Positions 1 through 7,408 of a DNA stretch of 64,000 nucleotides are shown in pieces. Positions within the stretch are counted from its first letter, which is position 1. Each line of letters begins with the position of its first letter. The notes under the pieces were generated by a model that saw only the letters and a list, made by a program, of their open reading frames with translations, searched no databases and had not been told where the DNA came from. Origin of the DNA: Halorubrum salinarum (GTDB lineage Archaea; Halobacteriota; Halobacteria; Halobacteriales; Haloferacaceae); the NCBI RefSeq assembly GCF_013267195.1, contig NZ_CP053941.1, positions 124,001-188,000 on the forward strand, in the 5' to 3' direction. The position numbers and the translations under genes are program-made.

Positions 1-1
1 A

Positions 2-1150
2 CCCGGCGGCCTCGGCCTCGTCGCGGTCCAAGATCCCGACGCGGGCGGCCTCGGCGTCGAACGCCTTCACCGCCGCGGTGCCCGCGATGTCGCCGACCGG
101 CGTCGGGTTGCCGGCGACCGTCGCCCCGATAGCGCGCCCGGCGCGGTTCGCGGTGAGGCCGAGCGGGACCCAGTCCGGCTCGCCGGTCACCGCGTGGCGC
201 GCGGTCGCGCAGTCGCCCGCGGCGTACACGTCCGGGAGGCTGGTGCGGCCGTGGTCGTCGACCCGGATCGCCTCGCCGGGCCCGAGGTCGACGCCGGTGC
301 CGTCGAGCAGGTCGGTGTTCGGCCGGATCCCGACGCCGACGACCGCCATGTCGACGGGGACTCGCTCCGGCGCCTCGCCGCCGCCGGCTCCGACCTCGAT
401 CGCCTCGATCCGACCGTCGCCGACGAGCGCGTCGACCGGGGCGTTCGTGTGGACGGTCACGCCCTCGGCTTCGAGCGCCGCCTCGACGCGGTTCCCGACG
501 GTCTCGCCGAACGGCGAGAGGAGGTGCCCGGAGCGGTGGAAGACGTGGACGTCCAGCCCGCGCTCCGTGAGCGCCTCGGCGACCTCGACGCCCACGTACC
601 CGCCGCCGACGACCGCCGCGGTCTCGGGGGCCGGCATCGCGGCGTTGCGGTCGACGCGCTCACGGTCGACGGCGCTCACGTCGGCGCGGGCCGGGTCGTA
701 GGCGTCCGGCTCGGCGACGTAGGCGTCGATGGCGGCGGCCGCGTCCATGTCGTGGAGCGTGAACGCGCCGTCGACGCCGCGCACGTCGAAGGGGCCGGTG
801 GTCGCGCGCGCTCCAGTGGCGACGAGCAGGTCGCCGTACGCCCGCTCGAAGCGGTCGCCGTCGGCCGTCTCGACCGTCACGCGCTTCGCGTCGGGGTCGA
901 CGGCGACGACCTCGTGACCCCGCTGGAGGTCGATCCCGCGCTCGTCGACCTCGCTCGGCGACAGCGACAGCAGGTTCGACATGCGGTCGACGTAGCCGGC
1001 GATGAAGTACGGCATCCCGCAGTAGGCGTACGAGATCCACCGGCCCTTCTCGAAGACGACGACCTCGCGGTCGGGCGCCTCGCGTCGGAACTTACTGGCC
1101 GCGCTCAACCCCGCCGCGTCGGCCCCGACGACCACGAACGGATCGCTCAT
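2..1150 (-). CDS. NAD(P)/FAD-dependent oxidoreductase, CoA-disulfide reductase-like (3' end outside window)
   Basis: Reading leftward from the ATG at 1150, the frame stays open to the window edge (about 383 codons), so the C-terminus is missing. Residues 6-14 hold the N-terminal FAD motif VVVGADAAG. Residues 43-49 read YCGMPYF, placing Cys44 at the redox cysteine of CoA-disulfide reductases and NADH oxidases. A second dinucleotide fold (VVGGGYVGVE) lies at about 180-189, and the usual YAAGDCA motif comes near 320. Family members reduce CoA disulfide or oxygen/sulfur species with NAD(P)H in the cytoplasm. The exact substrate cannot be told from sequence. Confidence 0.85.
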   Translation of the reverse strand, partial: MSDPFVVVGADAAGLSAASKFRREAPDREVVVFEKGRWISYAYCGMPYFIAGYVDRMSNLLSLSPSEVDERGIDLQRGHEVVAVDPDAKRVTVETADGDRFERAYGDLLVATGARATTGPFDVRGVDGAFTLHDMDAAAAIDAYVAEPDAYDPARADVSAVDRERVDRNAAMPAPETAAVVGGGYVGVEVAEALTERGLDVHVFHRSGHLLSPFGETVGNRVEAALEAEGVTVHTNAPVDALVGDGRIEAIEVGAGGGEAPERVPVDMAVVGVGIRPNTDLLDGTGVDLGPGEAIRVDDHGRTSLPDVYAAGDCATARHAVTGEPDWVPLGLTANRAGRAIGATVAGNPTPVGDIAGTAAVKAFDAEAARVGILDRDEAEAAG

Positions 1151-1235
1151 GGCCGGACATCGACGGGGCGGGTGAAAAAGTCACGCCGCGGGTGCGGACC
1201 GGGCACGCGACCGGCCGGGTGCGGGCGCGGGGCGA

Positions 1236-1679
1236 TCAGTCGCCGCCGTCGTCCGCCAGCCGCGAGAGGGTCTCGCGGGCGTTCGCGACCGCCTTCTCCT
1301 TTTTGGCCGGGTACGCCTCGACCTTCGTGCGAACGGTGACCCCCGGTCCGAGCCTGACGTCGCCGCGGAACGCCGCCTGCTTGTCGAGGCGGAGGAACAG
1401 CGCGCAGTTGTCGTCAACCCGCTCGTCGAGCTCGTCGAGGACGCGGTCGAGGTCCTCCAACTCGGAGAGCCGGTCGAGGACGTGGCGCATCTCGTCGGCC
1501 CGCTCGACCCGGGCCGAGAGCACGACGATCCGGTCCCCGTGATGGCCGACGTTCTCGACGCGGTCAAGTTCGACGTCCTCCGGCAGGAGCGAGCGGAGCG
1601 CCTGCTCGACCCGTTTGACGTCCTCCGTGGCGTACGAGAACGCGCGGAGGTCGACGTAATGGAAGGGGACTTTCGGCAT
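1236..1679 (-). CDS. RNA-binding / predicted exosome-associated protein (COG1325-like)
   Basis: A 147-residue acidic protein starting MPKVPFHYVDLRAF, which I recognise as the conserved archaeal family listed as a predicted exosome subunit or RNA-binding protein (COG1325). It is rich in alternating charged helices and has no membrane segment or cysteine pair. The start is the only sensible ATG, and the gene lies between the flavoprotein and a 62-residue conserved gene on the same strand. A role in RNA processing is a family assignment; nothing here shows an active site. Confidence 0.7.
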   Translation of the reverse strand: MPKVPFHYVDLRAFSYATEDVKRVEQALRSLLPEDVELDRVENVGHHGDRIVVLSARVERADEMRHVLDRLSELEDLDRVLDELDERVDDNCALFLRLDKQAAFRGDVRLGPGVTVRTKVEAYPAKKEKAVANARETLSRLADDGGD

Positions 1680-1701
1680 GCGGTACGGGGTGGGGGCGGC
1701 G

Positions 1702-1890
1702 TTACTCCTCGCTCTCGACGGCGTCGAGCGCGTCCTCCGGGACGCCCGTCTCCTGACCGTCCTCGAAGCTGACGGTGTACGTCGCGTCGCCGAACATCGT
1801 CTCCATCACCTGCGTGATCGTGCCCGACTCGCCGTCGTACTCGCTGTGCTTGTCGTGGAGCACGACCTCGTCTTCCTTCTCGAAGCTCAT
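1702..1890 (-). CDS. Small conserved haloarchaeal protein, SH3/KOW-like
   Basis: A 62-residue acidic protein starting MSFEKEDEVVLHD. The pattern of short beta strands with DGESGTITQV and ATYTVSFEDGQE resembles a small SH3 or KOW-type barrel with a glycine turn. It lies just upstream of the exosome-related gene on the same strand, 22 bases apart, so the two may be cotranscribed. I do not recognise a proven function. Confidence 0.65.
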   Translation of the reverse strand: MSFEKEDEVVLHDKHSEYDGESGTITQVMETMFGDATYTVSFEDGQETGVPEDALDAVESEE

Positions 1891-1989
1891 GGCGATTCGT
1901 TCCGCCGGGACGGTTAAAAGCGCGCGGATCCCGACCGAGACGAGGGACGTGAGACGGCGACGGCCTCGGGGAAGCCGCCACCCGTCGCC

Positions 1990-2571
1990 TCACGTCACGG
2001 CGAGCAGCGCGGCGCCGAACGCGATCATCAGCGCGAGTCCGACCGCGAGCCAGACGAGGGCGCTGTCGACGGCCACCGCGACCGCGACCGCGGCGCCGAC
2101 CGCGACGAGCCCGAAGACCGCGCCCGCGACCCCGCCGCTCCTGACGAGGCGGTCGAGCGCGTTTACCGCGCGCTGCCCGGGCGGGATCTCCGGGGGCCGC
2201 TCCGGGGGCGCCGAGAAGGTCTCGTCGACCGCGACCGACTCGCTCGGGGTCTCGGGCGACGGGTCGATCCGAACGTCGACGTACGCCGTGTTCGAGCCGT
2301 AGCCGGTGACGATCTTCAGTTTGCCGCGGACCGGTTCGTCGACGTCGGCCGTCGAGACGTGGACGCGGCGGGTGGCCTCGTCGGCGACGAAGTGGTTGCC
2401 GTCGTCGAGCGCGGCCGCCCGGTCGAGGTCGTCGTCGAAGTGGAGGTGGACGTGCGTCGAGCGCCCGCTGTTCTCGAGCACGACCGGGAACGGCCCGTCG
2501 GTGACGAACGAGTCCGGCGCGTCGATGTCGTGGACCGCCTCCCCGTTCAGTTCGACGTCGAGTGTCGGCAC
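1990..2571 (-). CDS. Haloarchaeal DUF7524-type membrane-anchored protein
   Basis: About 193 residues. The N-terminal 105 residues look like a beta-rich domain (PTLDVELNGEAVHDIDAP, then a VRGKLKIVTGYG segment). A proline-rich linker follows, and two hydrophobic helices close the C-terminus (about residues 145-193), so the domain is anchored at the membrane. I chose the GTG at 2571 because a TATA-like TTTAGTA (2591-2597) lies 20-26 bases upstream; the frame also allows GTG at 2583, which would be too close to that box. Function is unknown. Confidence 0.7.
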   Translation of the reverse strand: MPTLDVELNGEAVHDIDAPDSFVTDGPFPVVLENSGRSTHVHLHFDDDLDRAAALDDGNHFVADEATRRVHVSTADVDEPVRGKLKIVTGYGSNTAYVDVRIDPSPETPSESVAVDETFSAPPERPPEIPPGQRAVNALDRLVRSGGVAGAVFGLVAVGAAVAVAVAVDSALVWLAVGLALMIAFGAALLAVT

Positions 2572-2663
2572 GGTCGGGACCACGCCCCCGTACTAAAAAA
2601 AGATTCACACGAGCGAGGGGTTTCGAGGCAGGGGACCGCCACCGTCGCCCGCCCGGCCCGGCC

Positions 2664-2858
2664 CTACGCCGCCGCCTCTTCGCGCATGTCCGGCGGCAGG
2701 AGGTTCGGGATCCCGTCCTCGATGGGGTACGTCTCGCCGCACTCGGTGCAGGTGAGCGTCCCCGCGAGCACCTCCTCGTCGTCCTCGTCGTCGACGTCGA
2801 GTTCGAGGGGCGCCTTGTCGAGCGGACAGCAGATCACGTCCATCAGGGATTCCTTCAT
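2664..2858 (-). CDS. Trm112-family small zinc-ribbon-like protein
   Basis: A 64-residue protein, MKESLMDVICCPLDKAPL onward, with a CCP motif at residues 10-12 and a CTEC pair at 37-40. It ends in YPIEDGIPNLLPP, a signature of Trm112/YcaR proteins. In archaea Trm112 binds and activates methyltransferases acting on tRNA, rRNA or release factor. The ATG at 2858 is preceded by an AT-rich stretch (ataaaaaa at 2881-2888) fitting a leaderless promoter. The long open frame continuing upstream on this strand is a GC-driven artefact. Confidence 0.85.
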   Translation of the reverse strand: MKESLMDVICCPLDKAPLELDVDDEDDEEVLAGTLTCTECGETYPIEDGIPNLLPPDMREEAAA

Positions 2859-3007
2859 ACCGCTCGGTTGGGGTGGACCGATAAAAAAGCGTGCGGGTCG
2901 CGACCGTCGCGCCGTCTCGGACCGGCCGAGCGGGCCGTCGCGGCGTCGCGGCGCCGCGGTCGCTCCGGATAACAACCTCTTTGCCGTCGGGCGCCGCCCT
3001 CCGTGAC

Positions 3008-3289
3008 ATGGGCATCCCGGCGGAGCGGATCGAGCGGCTGTTCGCCCTCGCCCGCGAGGCGGTCGTCGACGACGAGTACGACCGCGCCCGCGAGTACGTC
3101 GCCCGCGCCCGCCGGATCGCAGAGCGGAACCGCTGCGGCATTCCGACAGAGCTCTCCAGGCGCGCCTGCGACGACTGCGCCGTCTACCTCCGGCCCGGGA
3201 AGACGAGCCGCGTCCGGACGCGGCCCGGCCGCGTAGTCGTCCGCTGTACGGAGTGCGGGGCGACGGCGCGGTACCCGTACGGGGAGTAA
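3008..3289 (+). CDS. rnp4: Ribonuclease P protein component 4
   Basis: A 93-residue protein with the Rpr2/Rnp4 layout: an N-terminal helical segment with RAREYVARARRIAERNR at about residues 26-42, then zinc-binding Cys pairs (CDDC near 57 and CTEC near 83). RNase P removes 5' leaders from pre-tRNA and this subunit works with Rnp1-3 and the RNA. It starts MGIPAERIERLF; upstream ATG or GTG choices would add non-conserved sequence. It is transcribed away from the Trm112-like gene. Confidence 0.9.
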   Translation: MGIPAERIERLFALAREAVVDDEYDRAREYVARARRIAERNRCGIPTELSRRACDDCAVYLRPGKTSRVRTRPGRVVVRCTECGATARYPYGE

Positions 3290-3295
3290 CCGCGG

Positions 3296-3976
3296 CTACT
3301 CGGCGCGCTCGCGCAGCGCCGCGAGCACCGAGGCCGTCCCGTCCATGAACCCCTCCGAGACCACCTCGTCGGCCGCCCCGCGGGCCGCGTCGTCCGCGTT
3401 GGCCACCGCGTACGACTCGCCGGCGACGCCGAACGTCGAGACGTCGTTCTCGCTGTCGCCGACCGCGACGAACTCGTCGGCGGCGAGCCCGAGCGCGTCG
3501 GCGACGACGCCGAGCGCCCGCCCCTTGCTCACGCCCGTCGACTTCACGTGGTAGGCGTAGCCGGTGTCGACGACCTCCACGTCGTCGACGGCCGCGGCGA
3601 CCTCCCGCAGGAGCGCCTCGTCGGCATCGGGCGAGCACGCCACCTCCGTCTCGCGCCACCGGTTCACCGTGTCGCCGTCCCCCCACCCGACCTCGCCGCC
3701 GCGCTCGCGGAACGCCTCGACGACGGCCCGCGCGGCGTCCGGGTCGCCGACGACCGTCGTCTCGCCGTCGACGTACGCAACGCCGCCGTTCTCCGCGATA
3801 ACGGTCTCCTCGCGGCCGAGGAAGTGCGCGAGCGCGACCGGGTAGGGGAACGCCTTCCCTGTGGCGAAGACTATCGGGGCGTCCCAGTCGGGCAGCAGCT
3901 CGAAGGCCCGCGGGTCGATCCGGCCGGTCGGCGTCGTCAGCGTGCCGTCGATGTCGAGCGCGAGTGGCGGGACCAT
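3296..3976 (-). CDS. HAD-family phosphoglycolate phosphatase
   Basis: A 226-residue Cof-type HAD hydrolase. Motif I is LALDIDGTLT (residues 6-15, nucleophile Asp8 and Asp10); motif II is IVFATGK; motif IV is FVAVGDSENDVSTF at about 169-182. The K of HVKSTGVSKG fits motif III. Archaeal proteins of this size and order are annotated as phosphoglycolate phosphatase, which removes phosphate from 2-phosphoglycolate. It converges with the rnp4 gene, whose stop is only 6 bases away. Confidence 0.85.
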   Translation of the reverse strand: MVPPLALDIDGTLTTPTGRIDPRAFELLPDWDAPIVFATGKAFPYPVALAHFLGREETVIAENGGVAYVDGETTVVGDPDAARAVVEAFRERGGEVGWGDGDTVNRWRETEVACSPDADEALLREVAAAVDDVEVVDTGYAYHVKSTGVSKGRALGVVADALGLAADEFVAVGDSENDVSTFGVAGESYAVANADDAARGAADEVVSEGFMDGTASVLAALRERAE

Positions 3977-4107
3977 ACCCCGAGTCGGCGGCTCGGCGAC
4001 AACTGTCTTCCGTTCGAACGGAGCGCGGTCGGAGCGGCCGCGCGCCGTCCGCACGCGGAGCGCCCGCCCGAGGCGAGCGCGGAGCGCAGCCGAGGGGTCG
4101 CGCGGCG

Positions 4108-5280
4108 TTACCCGGTCCGGACGCGGCGGTCGAACAGCTCGCGGAAGACGACCGTCGGGAACAGCGGCACGAGCCGGCTCGGCGGCCGGCCCTTGCCGTC
4201 GCTCCGGTGGACGGTGACCCGTTCGAGCAGGCCGGCGTCGGCCAGCTCGTAGAGGACGCGCCGCACCGTCGACGCCGACAGGTCGACGCCCGGGCGCCCC
4301 GCGATGGCCTCGGTCGCCATTCCCACGGTCGACCGCTCCTCCTCCGTGAGCCCGGCGAGCTCGTAGAGGAGCCGCTGGCGGCTCTCGGGCAGCGCGAGGA
4401 CGCGGCCCAGCGCCACGCAGGGGCGCGGGACCCCGTCGGTGCCGGCGTCGACGTCGCCCGACCTGACCGTCGACGCGCCGGCCCGCTCCGCGTTGACCGC
4501 CGCGCCCATCACGGCGGCGAGCGCGTCGTGGGCGTCGCCCGCGGCCCACTCGACTATCTCGCGGATCTGGTCGTGGCTGAGCGCGTCGCGGCCGAGCCCG
4601 GTCGAACACCGGCTCGTCAGCAGCTCGACGAGCACGTGCCGGCGGTACTTCGCGAACTCGACGGTGGTCTCCGGCTCCCAGTCGACCGCGTCCGGCGGGT
4701 CGCGGCCGATACAGGCCGGCGTGAGCTGCTCGCCCACGTCGGTGAGCCAGTCGACGAGCGTCGCCGCGGTCGGCGTCTCGGCCTCGTTCGTGTGGTCGAC
4801 CGCGACGACGAGGTCGGGCCCGGTGCGCATCGCGTCGCGCAGCGAGTCGGCCAGGTCTTCGGTACCGATCCCGTGGTCGGGGACGTGTTCGTCGCTCATC
4901 GCGGCCAGCATCGCGTGGTACAGTCGGAACCGGGTCGAGGCGTTCCGCGCGTCGACGTAGACGAACCCTGGGATCGTCGGCTCGACCGCCCGCGTGGTCG
5001 TCTGGATCGCCCGACGCGGGCCGCTGTGGCTCGCGAGCCGGTCGAACAGCGCGGAGACGACCGCGGACTTCCCGCTCCCCTTCGGTCCGTACACGTAGAC
5101 GCTCGGCGGGAGCGACCCGGAGAAGGCGGGCTCGAACACGTCGAGGAGCCGCTCTATCGCCGGCCCGCGGCCGACCGGCGAGTCGACGTGTCTGACCGGA
5201 GACACGGCTTCGAAGTCGGCGAGAACGCTCATGCCGGCGTCGTAGCCGAGTCGTCGCTCGATCCGGTCGTCGATATTCAC
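4108..5280 (-). CDS. Orc1/Cdc6-like AAA ATPase with degenerate Walker B
   Basis: About 390 residues. The Walker A GPKGSGKSAV (near residues 69-78) is intact, and a C-terminal winged helix follows (TVRRVLYELADAGLLERVTV). This is the layout of archaeal Orc1/Cdc6 replication initiators. The Walker B region reads VVAVDHTNE instead of the usual acidic pair after the hydrophobic strand, and the sensor-1 region is also unlike the family. I used the GTG at 5280 (VNIDDRIERR); ATG 5232 is an alternative. The flanks lack any obvious origin repeats, so a true initiator role is doubtful. Confidence 0.75.
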   Translation of the reverse strand: MNIDDRIERRLGYDAGMSVLADFEAVSPVRHVDSPVGRGPAIERLLDVFEPAFSGSLPPSVYVYGPKGSGKSAVVSALFDRLASHSGPRRAIQTTTRAVEPTIPGFVYVDARNASTRFRLYHAMLAAMSDEHVPDHGIGTEDLADSLRDAMRTGPDLVVAVDHTNEAETPTAATLVDWLTDVGEQLTPACIGRDPPDAVDWEPETTVEFAKYRRHVLVELLTSRCSTGLGRDALSHDQIREIVEWAAGDAHDALAAVMGAAVNAERAGASTVRSGDVDAGTDGVPRPCVALGRVLALPESRQRLLYELAGLTEEERSTVGMATEAIAGRPGVDLSASTVRRVLYELADAGLLERVTVHRSDGKGRPPSRLVPLFPTVVFRELFDRRVRTG

Positions 5281-5371
5281 GGTCGACCCTCCGAGATAGT
5301 CGAACAAAACAGCCCCGAATCGGGACCGGACGACGCCCCGCGGAGCGGACCGCTCCGGCCGCCGGAGCCGC

Positions 5372-5575
5372 CTACCAGTGGGCGGGCTTGTACCGGTTGA
5401 TGACGACCGTCGAGACGACGAAGACGACCCCGCTGATGACGCCGGCGATCGCGCCGACCGCCAGTCGGACCGCGGGCGTTCCCTCCGAAACAACCGCCAT
5501 CACGACTGCCACGGCCCCCATCACGACGAGGAGGTTCCGTCGGTCCCGCCGGTCCAGCCCGATCCGGTCTAGCAT
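5372..5575 (-). CDS. Small two-helix membrane protein, unknown
   Basis: A 67-residue protein starting MLDRIGLDRRDRRNL, with two hydrophobic helices at about 15-29 and 36-59 and a short basic C-terminus (NRYKPAHW). It lies 91 bases upstream of the Orc-like gene on the same strand. I do not recognise the family; size and topology are all that can be said. Confidence 0.5.
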   Translation of the reverse strand: MLDRIGLDRRDRRNLLVVMGAVAVVMAVVSEGTPAVRLAVGAIAGVISGVVFVVSTVVINRYKPAHW

Positions 5576-5729
5576 ACCACGTCGTCTCGGCCGGGGCAGT
5601 TAAACGCCCCGCGTTCGGCTCGCGACCGCGCCCCGTCGAGCGGACGGGCGGCGCCGCGCTCGCCCGGGGCCGGCGGCCGGGGTCGGGGCGATGGAAACCT
5701 ATACCACCGTCGGGCGAACTACGACGGGT

Positions 5730-6128
5730 ATGTCGAACGACGCGGCCGTCGAGACGCTGCACACGGTCGACGACAGGAGCAAGGTCGTCGCGGTCCTGTC
5801 GACGGCGGCCGCGTTCGGGGCCGGGATGCTCGCGATCGGCGACATCGAGTTCGTCTCGATCGCCGCGGCCGCGTTCGGGATCGGCGTCCGCTTCGCGTCC
5901 GTCTGGGCGGGCGTCCGCGCCTTCGTCGACGACGACGCGGTGACGATCGCCGACCAGCCCACCGCGGGGAGCTTCCACCACGGCGCGACCGGCGTCGCGC
6001 TCGCCGCGGCCGGCGCCACCGCGCTGGTGGGCCGCGCCCTCAGCGTCGAGGTCGTCCCGATCGCCGTCGCCGCGGCGGCGGTCGGCGTCGTCGGGTTCCT
6101 CGGACTCTCGGTGCTGCTCCCCGACTGA
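5730..6128 (+). CDS. Small integral membrane protein, unknown
   Basis: A 132-residue protein starting MSNDAAVETLHTVDD with about four hydrophobic segments rich in Ala, Gly and Val after residue 20. The frame also opens at an ATG at 5691, but a TATA-like cctata lies about 5697-5702, roughly 30 bases before the ATG at 5730, so the downstream start fits a leaderless transcript. It is divergent from the 67-residue membrane protein. No recognised family. Confidence 0.6.
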   Translation: MSNDAAVETLHTVDDRSKVVAVLSTAAAFGAGMLAIGDIEFVSIAAAAFGIGVRFASVWAGVRAFVDDDAVTIADQPTAGSFHHGATGVALAAAGATALVGRALSVEVVPIAVAAAAVGVVGFLGLSVLLPD

Positions 6129-6241
6129 GCGACGTGCGCGCTCGGCCGTGGTCTCGTGCGCGCCGCTCGCCGACCGGTTCCGAGCGACCGCGGGTGAGCG
6201 AGGTTCCATGATAAAAAGGTGCTGCCGGGGATGCGGACGCG

Positions 6242-7408
6242 TTAGATTCCCGTACCAGGGATCCAGACGCCCCAGTTGAGCAGCCCCGCGATGACCAGCA
6301 GCCCGATCGTCAGCGTCCAGACGACGATGGCGGCCGCCGGCGGGTCGAAGTGGGTGTCGGAGTGCGCGTAGAACACGCGCTGGCTCGCCTCGCCGACGAC
6401 AGCGGAGAAGAGTCCGAACAGCGCGCCGAACAGCAGCGCGGGCGCGGCGCCGAACGCCAGCGGCGCGGTCAGGTCTCCGGCCGACAGGTCGGTGAGCATC
6501 AGGATCCCCTCCTGCCACGTCGCGAGGAACGCGGTCGCCCCCGCGAGCGTCATGTGGTGGGTGACCGGGATGCGGTCGACGCCGAGGTTCAGGAACAGCA
6601 GCGACGCCGCGCTGATCCCGAAGCCGGCGAACACGGCGATGAGGCCGTGCCCGCCGCTGATCATGTTGTACGTGATGACGCCCGCGCCGAGTCCGGTGAA
6701 GAAGCCGATCGCGGCGACGTGCGACCACTTGTACATGTTCGGCAGCCACGGCTCAACGGCGAGGCGGTCCTCGCTGGCCTTCCCGCCGTCGCCTTTGACC
6801 TCGCCGGGCTCGCGCATCTCCTCGCGCTCGAACGGCCCCATGTCGAAGTAGCCGTTGGCCTTGTCGCTGACCTTGCCGACGATGCTGTAGCCGAAGACGG
6901 CGCGGACCACGAGCGCGCTGATGACGATGCTCACCGGGATCGGGTCGACCGGGAGCGCGAGCTGTCGGGAGAGCTGTTCGATGAGGACGCCGAAGATGCC
7001 GAAGACGGCCCCCACGGCGAGGACGTCCGGCTTACTCCCCAACGCAAAGCCGATGTCCTTCGCGTTGTGGTAGTCGAACCCGGACTCCATGTAGCCCTTG
7101 TTGGCCGCGTAGCCGGCCGCCGCGACGCCGCCCGCGAAGGAGATGTGCGGCCCGAACACCGGCCCGAAGCCGACGTCGACGCCGAACCCGCCGCCGCCGA
7201 GCGACCCGCCGATGACGAGGAACCCGGTGAAGATGAACGCCGGCAGCGCGCCGAGCGCCGCCCCGAAGGCGCCGCCCGCGAGCGCGCCGAGCAGGATGGC
7301 CGGATTCGTCAGGCTCTCGATCACGTCGGTCGGCGCGCCCGGCTCGTAGCCGACCTGTAGCACGGTGTCGGCCGCGACGGCCAGCTCCGGGAGCAGTTCG
7401 ACGCTCAT
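6242..7408 (-). CDS. Polytopic membrane protein of the glycerol locus, candidate glycerol uptake protein
   Basis: 388 residues, mostly hydrophobic, with many Gly/Ala-rich helices and a charged cytoplasmic-type loop at about 183-222 (FEREEMREPGEVKGDGG). It starts 1 base downstream of the glpK stop on the same strand, so the two genes almost certainly form one transcript. In other haloarchaea a protein of this kind also neighbours glpK and has been proposed to help glycerol entry. It shows no aquaporin NPA motifs, so it is not a classical GlpF. Function is inferred from position. Confidence 0.65.
   Translation of the reverse strand: MSVELLPELAVAADTVLQVGYEPGAPTDVIESLTNPAILLGALAGGAFGAALGALPAFIFTGFLVIGGSLGGGGFGVDVGFGPVFGPHISFAGGVAAAGYAANKGYMESGFDYHNAKDIGFALGSKPDVLAVGAVFGIFGVLIEQLSRQLALPVDPIPVSIVISALVVRAVFGYSIVGKVSDKANGYFDMGPFEREEMREPGEVKGDGGKASEDRLAVEPWLPNMYKWSHVAAIGFFTGLGAGVITYNMISGGHGLIAVFAGFGISAASLLFLNLGVDRIPVTHHMTLAGATAFLATWQEGILMLTDLSAGDLTAPLAFGAAPALLFGALFGLFSAVVGEASQRVFYAHSDTHFDPPAAAIVVWTLTIGLLVIAGLLNWGVWIPGTGI

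Noticed and set aside
2664-3686. 340-codon minus-strand frame over rnp4 and the HAD gene
   Set aside because: Only its last 64 codons are a real gene (Trm112-like). The rest is antisense and Arg-rich.
5281-5371. Replication origin next to the Orc1/Cdc6-like gene
   Set aside because: The short gap lacks repeated ORB-like elements and is not AT-rich enough; the gene itself is degenerate.
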